DNA of 64,000 bases from Paenibacillus amylolyticus (GCF_029689945.1 NZ_CP121451.1:2914001-2978000), one strand, 5' to 3'; shown: positions 17,018 to 26,869, counted from the stretch's first letter. Numbers and translations are program-made. The notes: a model not told the origin generated them from the letters alone.

Positions 17018-17055
17018 ATGAATACGTTTACATTTATTGTTGAACATGATATACT
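17018..17055 (+). promoter_or_regulatory. Promoter with overlapping cre-like site
   Basis: TTTACA (17027-17032) and TATACT (17050-17055) are 17 bases apart. ATGAATACGTTTACA (17018-17032), differing from the CcpA cre consensus at one fixed position, covers the -35. Glucose repression is inferred. Confidence 0.65.
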
Positions 17056-17067
17056 TTCACTCAAATA

Positions 17068-17153
17068 AGGATTGTTACTGCTTCGGGCAGGCAAAACCTG
17101 AGTATCATTATGCGTGGACTTGATCCCATTCATAGTGATGTTCGGGTTTTTTT
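17068..17153 (+). promoter_or_regulatory. RAT antiterminator and overlapping terminator
   Basis: GGATTGTTACTG...GGCAGGCAAAACCTGA (17069-17101) is a near-consensus target of BglG/LicT-family antiterminator proteins and starts about 7 bases after the predicted transcription start. Its tail from 17095 pairs with CATAGTGATGTTCGGGTT (17131-17148), followed by seven T residues, giving the mutually exclusive terminator. Confidence 0.85.
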
Positions 17154-17243
17154 GCATTCTACGGTCCATATTAACGATAGAAAAACAAAGAACGTACGTA
17201 ACCCAACACTTACATCACGCTTTACAGAAGAAAGGGGAGCATT

Positions 17244-18878
17244 ATGAACAAGAAAACATGGTTAAACGGATTGGCCGCAGGTTGTCTCAGTTTAATTCTG
17301 GTGATTAGTGGATGTGCATCCAAAGCACCAGAGACTGCGAGTGACACACGGAATCCGGCGACAGAGCAGACCGAAAATGAAATCCAGAAACCTGCAAACA
17401 ACCAGGCTGCCAAAGGCAGAACGGTGATTACAACCGACGGTGAAGTGGATGATATGAACTCGGTTATTCGGTTCCTCTTGTATTCCAATGAGATGGACCT
17501 CGCCGGGATCGTACTGACCAGCTCAGTGTATCATTATGCTGGAGATGAGGAGGCGGGGATCAAATCGTTCCGCTGGACAGGTACACAGTGGGTGTACGAC
17601 ATGATTGATGCCTATGGCGAAATCTATCCCAACTTGTCCAAACATGCGGATGGCTATCCGGAGCCTGAACAGCTTCGAGCGATGACCAAGATCGGTAATA
17701 TATCCGATAAAGGGGAGATGGAGAAGGAGACCGAAGGTTCCGAGTTCCTCCAAACCCTTTTCCTCGACGATGATTCACGGGACCTGATTGTTCAGACATG
17801 GGGTGGCACCAATACCACAGCCAGAGCGCTGAAATCAATTGAGGAACAGTACAAAGACACGGCTGAGTGGGAAACAATTCGCAAAAAAGTGAGCGACAAA
17901 CTGGTCCTGTATATCATTTTGGATCAGGATGACAGCTATAACGAATACATTGCGAAAAATTGGCCGGATATCCGCATTCTCAACGACCAATCGAACTTCT
18001 GGCATTTTGCCTACGCATGGAAGATGCATGCCGAAGACGTAAACAGCAAGCTTCATGGTGACTGGATGGTCAAGAATATCCTGAACGGACATGGCAAGCT
18101 GATGGATATGTATGCGTCGATGGGTGACGGCAAAATGATCGAAGGCGAACTGGCCGAAGAACAGCGGGGAAGTGCTGAATATCTCAAGAACAATCCGCAA
18201 TATGACAAGTACGATTTCATATCTGAGGGTGACTCTCCATCCTTCTTTTATCTGATCGATAATGGGCTGCGCAGTATGGAAGACCCTTCCTACGGCGGTT
18301 GGGGAGGACGATTTGGCGTAGTGAACGACAAGCTGTATAGAAACAATGTGCTTGATTACGATCCCTACACCAAACGATATGAAGCCGAATATTCTCTGAT
18401 GAGATGGTTTGACGATATCCAGGATGATTTTGCCGCACGTGCAGATTGGGCAGTTGCAGACACGTACGAAGGTGCCAACCACAATCCGTCCATAACAATT
18501 AAGGAAGGGCTGGATCTAAGTGTAAGTCCTGGGGAGGAAGTTACTCTTCACGCGGAAGGCACTGACCCGGATGGAGATCAACTGACCTACACATGGTGGA
18601 GATATTTCGAAGCGGACACCTATAAGGATTCCAAAGTAGAACCGAACAAAGTTCAGCCCGAAATGGCGGGTGATCTTCAGCTTGGATTGCATCGTGAACT
18701 TGCCAAGAATGAGCAGGTGGATACGATAAAATTGCAGGGCAGTGATACCGAAACAATGACATTCATTGTTCCGGACGACGCCCAATCGGGCGATACCATT
18801 CATATCGTTGCTGAAGTACAGGACGATGGGGAGCATCAGTTGAAGCATTATCAACGTGTGATCCTAACTGTGAAATAA
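17244..18878 (+). CDS. DUF1593 nucleoside-hydrolase-like lipoprotein
   Basis: Surface lipoprotein of 544 residues. The signal peptide ends in the lipobox I-S-G-C (Cys ~25). Residues ~60-350 match the DUF1593 family, related in fold to nucleoside hydrolases: T-T-D-G-E-V-D-D-M-N-S supplies the Asp cluster that binds calcium in that fold, and Q-T-W-G-G-T-N-T follows near 195. Residues ~420-544 form an Ig-like beta module containing D-P-D-G-D. The cre/promoter/RAT leader ties expression to a sugar sensed by a PTS-linked antiterminator, so an extracellular glycoside is a likely substrate. Its actual reaction is unknown. A GGGG ribosome site precedes the ATG. Confidence 0.8.
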   Translation: MNKKTWLNGLAAGCLSLILVISGCASKAPETASDTRNPATEQTENEIQKPANNQAAKGRTVITTDGEVDDMNSVIRFLLYSNEMDLAGIVLTSSVYHYAGDEEAGIKSFRWTGTQWVYDMIDAYGEIYPNLSKHADGYPEPEQLRAMTKIGNISDKGEMEKETEGSEFLQTLFLDDDSRDLIVQTWGGTNTTARALKSIEEQYKDTAEWETIRKKVSDKLVLYIILDQDDSYNEYIAKNWPDIRILNDQSNFWHFAYAWKMHAEDVNSKLHGDWMVKNILNGHGKLMDMYASMGDGKMIEGELAEEQRGSAEYLKNNPQYDKYDFISEGDSPSFFYLIDNGLRSMEDPSYGGWGGRFGVVNDKLYRNNVLDYDPYTKRYEAEYSLMRWFDDIQDDFAARADWAVADTYEGANHNPSITIKEGLDLSVSPGEEVTLHAEGTDPDGDQLTYTWWRYFEADTYKDSKVEPNKVQPEMAGDLQLGLHRELAKNEQVDTIKLQGSDTETMTFIVPDDAQSGDTIHIVAEVQDDGEHQLKHYQRVILTVK

Positions 18879-18882
18879 AACA

Positions 18883-18933
18883 AAGAGGGGCTGTCCCAAA
18901 AGTCATTAACATGGCTGACGGGGCACCCCTCTT
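18883..18933. terminator. Bidirectional terminator
   Basis: AAGAGGGG pairs with CCCCTCTT around a secondary CTGTCCC/GGGGCA stem, between the convergent DUF1593 and tetR genes. Both sides are T-rich on their own strand. Confidence 0.7.
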
Positions 18934-18962
18934 ATTTGTCTAGTTTAATCGTCATCAATGGG

Positions 18963-19526
18963 TTAGCGCCGGATGCCTGACCAGAAGACATTCCAAGTGA
19001 TTGCCAAAGCTTGTTCATAGGATTGCCGTGTCTCATACACGAGCTGTACATCCAGTCCATCCATCACGGTAACAAAGGCTACAGTGGCTTCTTCCGGACT
19101 CAGGCGTATATCGGAATGTCTGGTAAAGACGTCTGCCAGCTCTTCCTTCAGTGTCCCGAGGTACGTTCGATATTGTGCCAACACAAAATCAAGCACCTCC
19201 AGCGGTGTAATGAAAGAAAGGATATACATAAAAGCGACGTTCGGATGAGTCAGGAAACGATTTTTGTGTTCATGCAAGAAGGCATAGAGTTGCTGATCCA
19301 GCGTTTGGGTTACAGACTCACTGAAAAATTGGCGCACAAACTGTTGTTCCTCCTGCACGACTTCCTCATATAACTCCAGCAGTAACGCTTTTTTGGATGG
19401 ATAATGATAAGCCAGAGATTGCTTGCGAATGCCTGCCTCTTCGGCAATCTGGGCCATCTTCGTCCCCTCGTAACCCAGCCGATTAAAATGTTGAATGGCA
19501 ATGTCCTTGATTCGTTTTTTACTCAA
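18963..19526 (-). CDS. TetR-family transcriptional repressor
   Basis: Regulator of 187 residues with an N-terminal TetR helix-turn-helix: I-A-E-E-A-G-I-R-K-Q-S-L-A-Y-H-Y near residue 30. The rest is the helical ligand-binding and dimerisation domain. Its start overlaps the 3' end of the MFS gene by 8 bases, so both are translated from one mRNA. A dyad that fits a TetR operator lies inside the promoter of that operon at 20780-20808, which suggests autorepression relieved by an exported compound. Confidence 0.88.
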   Translation of the reverse strand: MSKKRIKDIAIQHFNRLGYEGTKMAQIAEEAGIRKQSLAYHYPSKKALLLELYEEVVQEEQQFVRQFFSESVTQTLDQQLYAFLHEHKNRFLTHPNVAFMYILSFITPLEVLDFVLAQYRTYLGTLKEELADVFTRHSDIRLSPEEATVAFVTVMDGLDVQLVYETRQSYEQALAITWNVFWSGIRR

Positions 19527-20732
19527 TGTCTACCTCCAGTTGGTGAGCTGTATACCTCTGCTGTTTTTGGGAGTATCCCAAATATAACAAGATATATACC
19601 ACAAAAATGCCTATAGAGATAGCATACACCACCGTATAGGAAAATGCAGAAGCCACAACACCCAGGATCAACGAACCACCACCAATCCCAAGGTCAAAGA
19701 AGTTAAAGAAGGAAGCCATCGCATTTTCATGCTCATGTTCTTCTACAAGATTTACACACCAGGTCTGAATCGCCGGGAATATGGCGCCAAAACCAAATCC
19801 GTATAACGCGCCGGCGATCAGGAATTGCACATCATTCTGGGCGATAATCAGAACCAGCAGTCCTGCAATTGCAAACAGGGCAGAAGGCAATAACACGGAG
19901 CCAGGTCCCCATCGATCAAACATTTTCCCAGAGAACAGTCGGACGGCGAAGCTGGCGATGGCAACGATGAAGAAAAACCAGGCTATATTCTCGAACCCTC
20001 TTTCGGCGGCGAATAAAGCCACAAAGGACATGATTGAACCAGCTGCAATACCAACGAGCATAATGAGAAGGGAAGGGAACAGCACCTTCTTTTCAATCAA
20101 TTTCACCGAAGGGACAAGAGTTTGCATAGACTCGCTACTAGCTTCTGTTTTCGGCTTACGGGATACAAATATCGTCATTAGGAGAGCCAGCAGCAAAATA
20201 CACATGCCGCCCATAAACAGGCTTTGGTAGTCGTACTTAAATAGCAGCCAGGTACCGATCAAGGGTCCAATGGATATGGCCACGGTTTCTCCTACCCCAA
20301 AATACCCCATGCCTTCTCCCCGGCGATCTCTGGGGATGTTTTCAGTCGCAATCGTCGCAAAATATGTTGTTGCCAGACCAAATCCAAATCCATGGATGAC
20401 TCGAAATACGAGAATCATCCAAATACCTGACGACAGGTAGTATGCGCCTGTCATGAACGCACAGATGGTAATACCGATAATCAGCAAATGCTTTTTGTCT
20501 ATTCGAGCCGCCAAAACGGATGTGAAGGGCCGAATCAAAATGGCAGAAAACATAAATATGCCGGTAACAAGCCCGATCTGGGAAGCTTCTCCACCCAAAC
20601 TGGATACGAACAGGGGTAAGGTCGGAAGCAACATTTCAAAGGCCATAAACAATAATGCGTTGGCTAACATGATGAAAATAAATGATTTCCCCAGAGTTGC
20701 TGAGGTGTAGGAATGAATGTAGAAGTACTCAT
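19519..20732 (-). CDS. MFS transporter (YfmO/YwoG-like DHA1), frameshifted near the start
   Basis: Membrane exporter of about 404 residues with twelve predicted helices, including D-K-K-H between helices 2 and 3 and P-R-D-R-R-G-E-G-M-G-Y in the helix 4-5 loop. A true start at 20732 has GGAGG 6 bases upstream and opens M-S-T-S-T-F-I-P-T-P-Q-Q-L-W-G. The frame is then lost at GGGGAAA (plus-strand 20684-20692). One missing base restores K-S-F-I-F-I-M-L-A-N, joining the first helix. Without repair the frame appears to begin at 20670. It is the first gene of an MFS-tetR operon. Confidence 0.82.
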
Positions 20733-20779
20733 GGTTTTCCTCCGTAATGTTGATCTCTGCCGCGCGACATGTTGAACTG

Positions 20780-20808
20780 ATTTTACCTGACGATAGTCAG
20801 ATTGTAAA
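20780..20808 (-). promoter_or_regulatory. Promoter with TetR operator in its spacer
   Basis: On the minus strand TTTACA (20808-20803), 17 bases, TAAAAT (20785-20780). The spacer holds the dyad CTGAC-TATC-GTCAG, extending to TTTACA/GTAAAA arms, well placed for the TetR protein encoded in this operon. Confidence 0.65.
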
Positions 20809-20960
20809 GCGCATATTCAAATGATATATGTATGACTTTTTGGTGAATGAGAGAAGTTATTAAACATTTTTAATTCATATCCCAACATTTTCCGATATAA
20901 TGATCTGATAAAATGATTCAAATGATTCAAGTGAATACGACCTCGGAGAGGTGATATGTT

Positions 20961-21766
20961 ATGACGGTTGATGTACTTGTAAGAAATAATGTTAAAATAC
21001 TAGGGTCGGGTAGCCAAACCATTGTATTTGCGCATGGATTTGGATGTGATCAGGATATGTGGCGTTATATTGTTCCGGGTTTCATTGAGAACTACCGTGT
21101 GGTGTTGTTTGATTATGTTGGATCTGGCGAATCTCAAATTAACTATTATGATGCTGTCAAATATAGCAACCTTCAAGGATATGCTCAGGATGTGCTGGAA
21201 ATCATGGAAGCGCTTGAGCTAAAGGACAGCATATTTGTCGGTCATTCCGTCAGCAGTATGATTGGTATGCTGGCATCCATTCAGAACGCCAAATATTTCA
21301 AACAAATCGTTATGTTGGGGCCCTCCCACGTTATATGAATGATCTGCCGAATTATTATGGAGGTTTTGATCGGAATGATATCGATGAATTACTTGAGATG
21401 ATGCAGATGAATTTTATTGGCTGGGCGAGTTATATGGCACCCATCGTGATGAATAATCCGGAACGGAAAGATCTGACGGAAGAGCTGGAGAAAAGCTTCT
21501 GCTCCAGAGATCCGCATATTGCGAGACAATTTGCCGAAGTGACGTTTCTATCGGACTGTCGTATTGATCTGGAGCAGGCAACTGTGCCAACATTGATTCT
21601 TCAGTGCTCCGATGACAGCATTGCTCCGGTAGAAGTAGGGGATTACTTACACGCTCATCTGAAGAATAGCAGGTTGCAACAGATGAGTGCTAAGGGACAT
21701 TATCCGCATCTCAGTCAGCCGGAAGAAACCATCCGAATGATTAAGGATTATTTAACAAGCGCATAA
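20961..21766 (+). CDS. rsbQ: RsbQ-like alpha/beta hydrolase, frameshifted
   Basis: Cytoplasmic hydrolase of about 269 residues, the length of Bacillus subtilis RsbQ, which works with the PAS phosphatase RsbP in the energy-stress branch of sigma-B control. The oxyanion H-G-F-G-C-D-Q-D-M-W, nucleophile elbow G-H-S-V-S near residue 95, the Asp of C-S-D-D-S-I-A-P near 218 and the His of G-H-Y-P-H-L-S near 246 are all present. One missing C in the CCC run at 21323-21325 splits the frame; with it the text continues P-S-P-R-Y-M-N-D-L-P-N-Y-Y. The following gene, 25 bases on, encodes PAS-GGDEF rather than a PP2C phosphatase. That suggests the hydrolase makes or clears a PAS ligand for a cyclase. Confidence 0.85.
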
Positions 21767-21791
21767 AACTCGGAAGAAAGGCAGTTAATCC

Positions 21792-22775
21792 ATGGATATA
21801 CAATTAGATCATGCTCCCTGTGGATACTTCTCTATCTCTGATTCCGGTATCGTACAGTCGATTAATCAGACGTTTCTTGCGATGCTTGGATATAAGCACG
21901 ATGAACTGATAGGGCAACATATTGAATCGACCATGTCGGTGAGCAACAAGGTGTTTTTTCATACGTACTTCTATCCCTATATCCAGTTATATGGACATGT
22001 GGACGAGATGTACTTCACGTTCCGTACCCGTGATCAGCAGGCTGTTCCTGTTCTGCTTAATGGTGTTCGCCAGACCCGTAACGGGGAAAGTGTAATGGAT
22101 TGTGTCGTTGTTATCATGCGTAAGCGAATCGAACATGAGAAGGATATTTTGCATACCAAAACCAAGCTGCAGGAGTTGTATCAAGCAACACAGGAAGCGA
22201 ACCTGGAGCTTGAACGATTGCATGAGGAATATAAAGTCAAAGAGCAGGCGTTAATTAAGGTGAATGATCAGTTGGAGACACTGGCCTCCACGGACCTGCT
22301 GACAGGATTGAAGAACCGCAGGTTTTTCCAGGAGAAAATGGCGGAGAAGTTACTGTTATTTCAGGAGGAGCAACGTTATTTCTCCCTTCTGGTGGTAGAC
22401 ATTGACCATTTCAAAAGCATTAATGACACGTACGGACATCCGATTGGAGATCTGGTACTCGGCAATCTGGCAGGACTGCTGCAATCGTTGTCGCGAAGTA
22501 CCGATGTGGTTGCACGTTATGGCGGGGAGGAATTTGTTATCATTCTTCCAGATTGTGAAGAACAGCAAGCGACCAGTATCGCAGAAAGATATCGTTCACA
22601 GGTGGCTTCAGCCGACTGGGGTGAATATAACATTACCGTGAGTATCGGTGCGGCCACTGTCGTAGAGCAAGATACGGACAAGTCCTTGTTCCAAAAAGCG
22701 GACAATGCCCTGTATGGCTCCAAAACCGGAGGACGAAACCGGGTGACACATGCAGCTCAGATGGTAGGAAGTTAG
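21792..22775 (+). CDS. PAS-domain diguanylate cyclase
   Basis: Cytoplasmic protein of 327 residues that should make cyclic di-GMP from two GTP. A PAS sensor spans ~1-115 (C-G-Y-F-S-I-S-D-S-G-I, then M-L-G-Y-K-H-D-E-L-I-G), and a coiled coil follows at ~118-165. The GGDEF domain (~170-325) has D-L-L-T-G-L-K-N-R-R, D-I-D-H-F-K-S-I-N-D and the active-site motif G-G-E-E-F. An R-S-T-D inhibitory site lies five residues before it, so product inhibition is expected. No membrane segment is present. It follows the RsbQ-like gene closely with a GAAAGG ribosome site, and the pair ends in a strong terminator. Confidence 0.92.
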   Translation: MDIQLDHAPCGYFSISDSGIVQSINQTFLAMLGYKHDELIGQHIESTMSVSNKVFFHTYFYPYIQLYGHVDEMYFTFRTRDQQAVPVLLNGVRQTRNGESVMDCVVVIMRKRIEHEKDILHTKTKLQELYQATQEANLELERLHEEYKVKEQALIKVNDQLETLASTDLLTGLKNRRFFQEKMAEKLLLFQEEQRYFSLLVVDIDHFKSINDTYGHPIGDLVLGNLAGLLQSLSRSTDVVARYGGEEFVIILPDCEEQQATSIAERYRSQVASADWGEYNITVSIGAATVVEQDTDKSLFQKADNALYGSKTGGRNRVTHAAQMVGS

Positions 22776-22801
22776 AGGTCGGATTGCATCAAAAGAAAGC
22801 G

Positions 22802-22856
22802 AAAAGGAGCTTGTGCACAATGGGGGAAGTGATCCCACATAACACAAGCTTCTTTT
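22802..22856 (+). terminator. Terminator after the PAS-GGDEF gene
   Basis: AAAAGGAGCTTGTG pairs with CACAAGCTTCTTTT; an inner GGGGGAAGTGATCCC hairpin fills the loop; TATTT follows. Confidence 0.75.
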
Positions 22857-22908
22857 ATTTGTGTGTAAATAGACAGGCTAATTTCACTTGAGTAGTATCA
22901 GGTTCACT

Positions 22909-24395
22909 TTACCGCGGAGCAAGGTAGCCATACGACTTCGCTGGAGAATTCGCCTGAAGACGGAAATCTTCGTTGGAGCCATTCATAAATGCGGGATTCA
23001 CATATAGGGAGTGTGCATCGTTGCCAGATCCCTTCATGTAGGCGGCGATGCCGGAGTAGGCTTTATTTTTCCAAACCCAGAGGGCACCGTCCTGTTCTCC
23101 TGGTGAGTAATAGACATTATGGTCAAACACATTGCCAGTATTGCTCGTATATTCATTGTATATCAGTACTTCCGAGCTGCCCGATACGAGAACGTTGCGC
23201 ATGAACGTATTGTTCTTCGTCCGTGATTGCATGAATAACTGTCCATTGCCTTCATTCAGGGTATCATTCCCCACAAGCGTATTGTACATAATCTTGCTGT
23301 CCTCGGTAGCTCCTCGTTCCTCGTCATAACCTCCCATGGCAATGCCCGTCAATCGGTTGGAATAGATCAGGTTATCACGCACGGTAATGTTGCTGGTTGA
23401 ACGTCCGGCATGCTCCGAGGCAATCTCAATTCCGATGTCGCTCCGGTATACCCGGTTCTGGTCGATGATATGATCTTTCCCGCCATCTACATAGATGCCA
23501 CCGGCCGAATGGGTATCATTGGGCAGGTCTGTTCCATAGGAAGGATTGTTGTTGGAGGTAATATCGTATACTTCGTTGCCTCGTACAATGCCGTTGCGAG
23601 CCTGATCATACGTGTCGTCTTCGGACGTACCCTCGTACCCGATTAGATCAATACCAATGTTGTCGGAATCATGGATGATATTGTCCTTTATGGCGAACGT
23701 ATCGACATTGCCGTTGATGGCAAGGGCCTCGCTGGAACCAAGGGTAAGATCGTACAATTCATTATCCTTAATGATGATATCGCGCAATGCTCGAGGGTGC
23801 TCTGTGCCATATATGGCAATACCATGGGCATCCCTGCCCCTCAGATCGGGACCCTCGGGAGATGCGTAATTAGCGATCGCATGAATGGTGTTCCCCAACA
23901 GCTGAATATGCTCACCTGCTCCGTGGACATAGATTCCGGTTGGAACCTGGCCCCTGAGTGTGGTCGTGAAGTTACGAATTTCGAGGTTTTGAATCGTGAT
24001 ATAACTGGCATTGTCAATTTCGATCAGCCCTTCGATGCCTTCTGCCGAGAGGCCTTCACCATCAATGACGACATTCTCTTGCGGATAGCTGGAAAATAGG
24101 GTCGGATTACCGGAGGAATGGCCACTCCGGGTGATTTTGACTTTCTGATGATAGACACCTTCACGCAGATAGATCGTACTTCCTGGCGAAGCATGGTCAG
24201 CTGCGTGCTGCAACGTTTTCCACGGAGATTGAAGGGTTCCTTTATTCGAGTCGTTTCCTTGGGGGATATGTAATGGATGACCTGAGGATCAGACTTTTGA
24301 ACAGAAACGGGTGTCTTCATGGACTGGCTATCGTCCTGACAACCAGATGCGAATAACAGTAGAATTGGCATAATCAGCAGAACTGTACGAATCAA
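22909..24395 (-). CDS. Right-handed beta-helix lipoprotein (polysaccharide-lyase-like), frameshifted
   Basis: Surface lipoprotein of about 495 residues. TTG 24395 has AAGGAGG 9 bases upstream and opens a signal peptide with lipobox A-S-G-C. After Y-I-S-P-K the frame is lost at plus-strand 24254-24258; one extra base restores G-N-D-S-N-K-G-T-L-Q-S-P-W-K-T-L and joins the main body. That body is a right-handed parallel beta-helix of ten or more coils with repeated I-x-D/N-N and G-I-x-I/V motifs, starting with the G-S-T-I-Y-L-R-E-G-V-Y-H strand typical of PL9-like and NosD-like proteins. Polysaccharide binding or cleavage is probable. Catalytic residues could not be assigned. Confidence 0.75.
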
Positions 24396-24499
24396 AGTTG
24401 TTCCTCCTTTTTATTTACCTGCGAAGCTAGATTATAGCAGATTTGAACGGGTTAATAAGCCATGATATGCTTTTTATATAATTAGTGAGGAGAGTGCTC

Positions 24500-25147
24500 A
24501 TGAATACATTAACGATAGCTGAGTTAGTAGATCGAGAGAATCACGCATGGGAAGAACTCAAGGAACTTCTGGATAGTGGGCAAAATACATATGAGTATGT
24601 TCCAGCAAAGCAGGAGGCTGGGGAGGATGTCCTCTATCGTCTGCAAATAAGCACCAAATCCTATTTGGGCGCTGTTGCGTATGAGACAGAAGGTATCGTA
24701 CTGGACCATGGTTGGATCACGCTGCTTGGTGCGGGTGGTGAAAGTACATATGGGAGCCTGACCAGTTGGAATGGTGTAAGTGAGCAACCTTGGGCAGAAG
24801 GTATGATGGTTGTTGCATATGATGCGTCAGGGGGTTTCTTCGGTCTGGATACAGGCAAGTATGGCCGTACCGGACATATCTATTATTTTGCACCGGATAC
24901 ACTTGAATGGGAATCGACAGAACTGACATATTCAGAGTTCATTAACTGGCTGGCGGATGGCGATCTGGGGCAGTTCTATCAGACGTTTCGCTGGAAGGGT
25001 TGGCAGGAGGATATGGCACAGCTCCAGACGGGACAAGTATTCGCGTATTATCCACCACTTTGGACGAAGGAAGGTGGCGGCGAGAGCAGCAGCAAATCCC
25101 CAATTAGCATCATGGAGGCCTGGAAGTCAGCACGGGACGGGAAATAG
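24500..25147 (+). CDS. DUF2625 family protein
   Basis: Cytoplasmic protein of 215 residues of the DUF2625 family, function unknown. Signature elements: L-L-G-A-G-G-E-S-T-Y-G-S-L near 75, V-A-Y-D-A-S-G-G-F-F-G-L-D near 102, Y-Y-F-A-P-D-T-L-E-W near 128, and G-Q-F-Y-Q-T-F-R-W-K-G-W near 155, ending Y-P-P-L-W. ATG 24500 follows GAGGAGAG by 6 bases and is preferred over GTG 24485, which overlaps that ribosome site. Confidence 0.85.
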   Translation: MNTLTIAELVDRENHAWEELKELLDSGQNTYEYVPAKQEAGEDVLYRLQISTKSYLGAVAYETEGIVLDHGWITLLGAGGESTYGSLTSWNGVSEQPWAEGMMVVAYDASGGFFGLDTGKYGRTGHIYYFAPDTLEWESTELTYSEFINWLADGDLGQFYQTFRWKGWQEDMAQLQTGQVFAYYPPLWTKEGGGESSSKSPISIMEAWKSARDGK

Positions 25148-25237
25148 TTGGCATGCTGCTTGAGAAGGATAAGGAGCGATGGCGATTTCACGGAATGCAT
25201 ACTCATTTTTGAAACTGAAACCTCCTGTCCCAATTCG

Positions 25238-25268
25238 AAAAAGGCTCGCGCTAAGGCGCGAGCCTTTT
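25238..25268. terminator. Bidirectional terminator
   Basis: AAAAAGGCTCGCGC-TAAG-GCGCGAGCCTTTT, perfect stem flanked by A- and T-runs, between convergent genes. Confidence 0.9.
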
Positions 25269-25282
25269 ACCTGTGGAACAAT

Positions 25283-26623
25283 TTAACTACCGGATGCAAG
25301 ATGTTCCATGCCTGAGCGTGAAGCTCTGCTATGCCAGATGGTCAGACCCAGTGAAACAACGCAGACGAGCAACAGGCAAGCATACACCACATGATAAGCT
25401 TCCTCTACCGATACTCCCGGAATGCTGTGCAACAGCAGCCCGCAGACGGCTACAGATACCGATCCACCGAAGAACTGAATCAGTTGCAGCATGCCCATAC
25501 CTGAACCAATCTGTGCTTTGGGCAGCACACGAGATGCTTCATTATTCAGTGAAGCCATGGATGCTGATAGTGCCGGTGAGAAAAAGAGATAACCACTGGT
25601 AATGACCAGGGCGGATTGATCCAGTCCGAGCATGAATAAGGCAAGTACCGCTGCAAGCAGGAGGTGTCCGATGATCATGAATCGCATATTGCCATAACGG
25701 TCAATCCAGCGTCCGACGAAGCGGGTGCAGAATGCTGCAACAATGGCCCCTGGCGCAATCAGCAAACCAATGGCGAGCGAAGAGCGCCCGTATAGATCAG
25801 CGAGCACAAGCGGCATGAGAAACAGATTGCCCAGATTCACCACCAGCACGCAGAATCCGATCAGGATTAACCGGGTGTATCCTGGTGTTCGGAACACGTG
25901 TGGATTCACAAATGGAAGACTCGCTTTCCGAATATACAGGAGGTGTGCCACAAGTGAAATCACGCCAATGGCAAACCATAACCAGGACTGCTGGGTGATC
26001 GCTACCAGAAGTGTAGTGGCGTTAATGACGGTTAATATGGCACCAATAACATCAAATGGCTGATCCGTTTGGACGGATTCACGTGGGAGAAAATAGAGCA
26101 ATACAGGCAAGGCGAGCAGGACAAGCACGGTTATGGCAAAAAGTCCGTTCCAGCCCCAGTACTCGCTAATGAGTCCGCCGACAATGGGCCCAAGTCCAAA
26201 AGCCATGGCGCTGCCTGATGAGATGAGCGCGATGGCCGCTCCGCGCCGTTCCACCGGGATGTACCGACTCGCAATGACGAGGCCCAGACCGGCCATTACC
26301 CCTGCACCCGCAGATTGCAGAATGCGTGTCAGCAACAGGATTGCGAAGTTATGGGCGAACAATCCCAGCAATGAAGATAACCCCAGGATCAGCAGCCCGA
26401 CCGTTAGCAGTTTGCGTACCGGAATACGGTCTGACAATCGACTGTAAATCACCGTCGACAGGGCGTATCCAATGGAATAACTTGAGATGACCCAAGACCC
26501 CAGGTCTGAGGTAATCTGCAGATCATGAATAATGACGGGCAAAGACACATTGAACATGGTGGTGTTCATCACAACGATGAACAGGCAGCACGTCCAGAGT
26601 GGCATGACAATTTTATCTTTCAC
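25283..26623 (-). CDS. MFS exporter of the DHA2 (TetL/QacA-like) group
   Basis: Integral membrane exporter of 446 residues, the size of 14-helix TetL-type transporters. It shows N-V-S-L-P-V-I in helix 1, S-D-R-I-P-V-R-K in the helix 2-3 loop, R-I-L-Q-S-A-G-A-G in helix 4 and G-P-I-V-G-G motif C in helix 5. It probably extrudes drugs or cations by proton exchange; the substrate cannot be read. Translation starts at GTG 26623, with AGGAATGG upstream. No regulator gene is adjacent. Confidence 0.85.
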   Translation of the reverse strand: MKDKIVMPLWTCCLFIVVMNTTMFNVSLPVIIHDLQITSDLGSWVISSYSIGYALSTVIYSRLSDRIPVRKLLTVGLLILGLSSLLGLFAHNFAILLLTRILQSAGAGVMAGLGLVIASRYIPVERRGAAIALISSGSAMAFGLGPIVGGLISEYWGWNGLFAITVLVLLALPVLLYFLPRESVQTDQPFDVIGAILTVINATTLLVAITQQSWLWFAIGVISLVAHLLYIRKASLPFVNPHVFRTPGYTRLILIGFCVLVVNLGNLFLMPLVLADLYGRSSLAIGLLIAPGAIVAAFCTRFVGRWIDRYGNMRFMIIGHLLLAAVLALFMLGLDQSALVITSGYLFFSPALSASMASLNNEASRVLPKAQIGSGMGMLQLIQFFGGSVSVAVCGLLLHSIPGVSVEEAYHVVYACLLLVCVVSLGLTIWHSRASRSGMEHLASGS

Positions 26624-26869
26624 GTAACCATTCCTGTCTTATCTATGAATGTGAATTGGGATAGAACTTTGATGAAAATGTGACGAAAAGCAATATATTA
26701 TTTTACACTTCATTTTATGATATGGCAATAATGTCATACTATATATTGCGTGATATAAGTGAACTTTAAGTGATGCAGAGTCAGATCGATAGACTTATTC
26801 CCTGAAATTGGGTAAAATGGTGATTGGAATACATAATTGATTTCATTTTATTTTAAGGAGTTTTACAGT

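Noticed and set aside
18883..18933. GGGGCTGTCCCAAAAG, similar to ends of some insertion sequences
   Set aside because: It forms a symmetric bidirectional terminator between convergent genes, with no transposase or target duplication.
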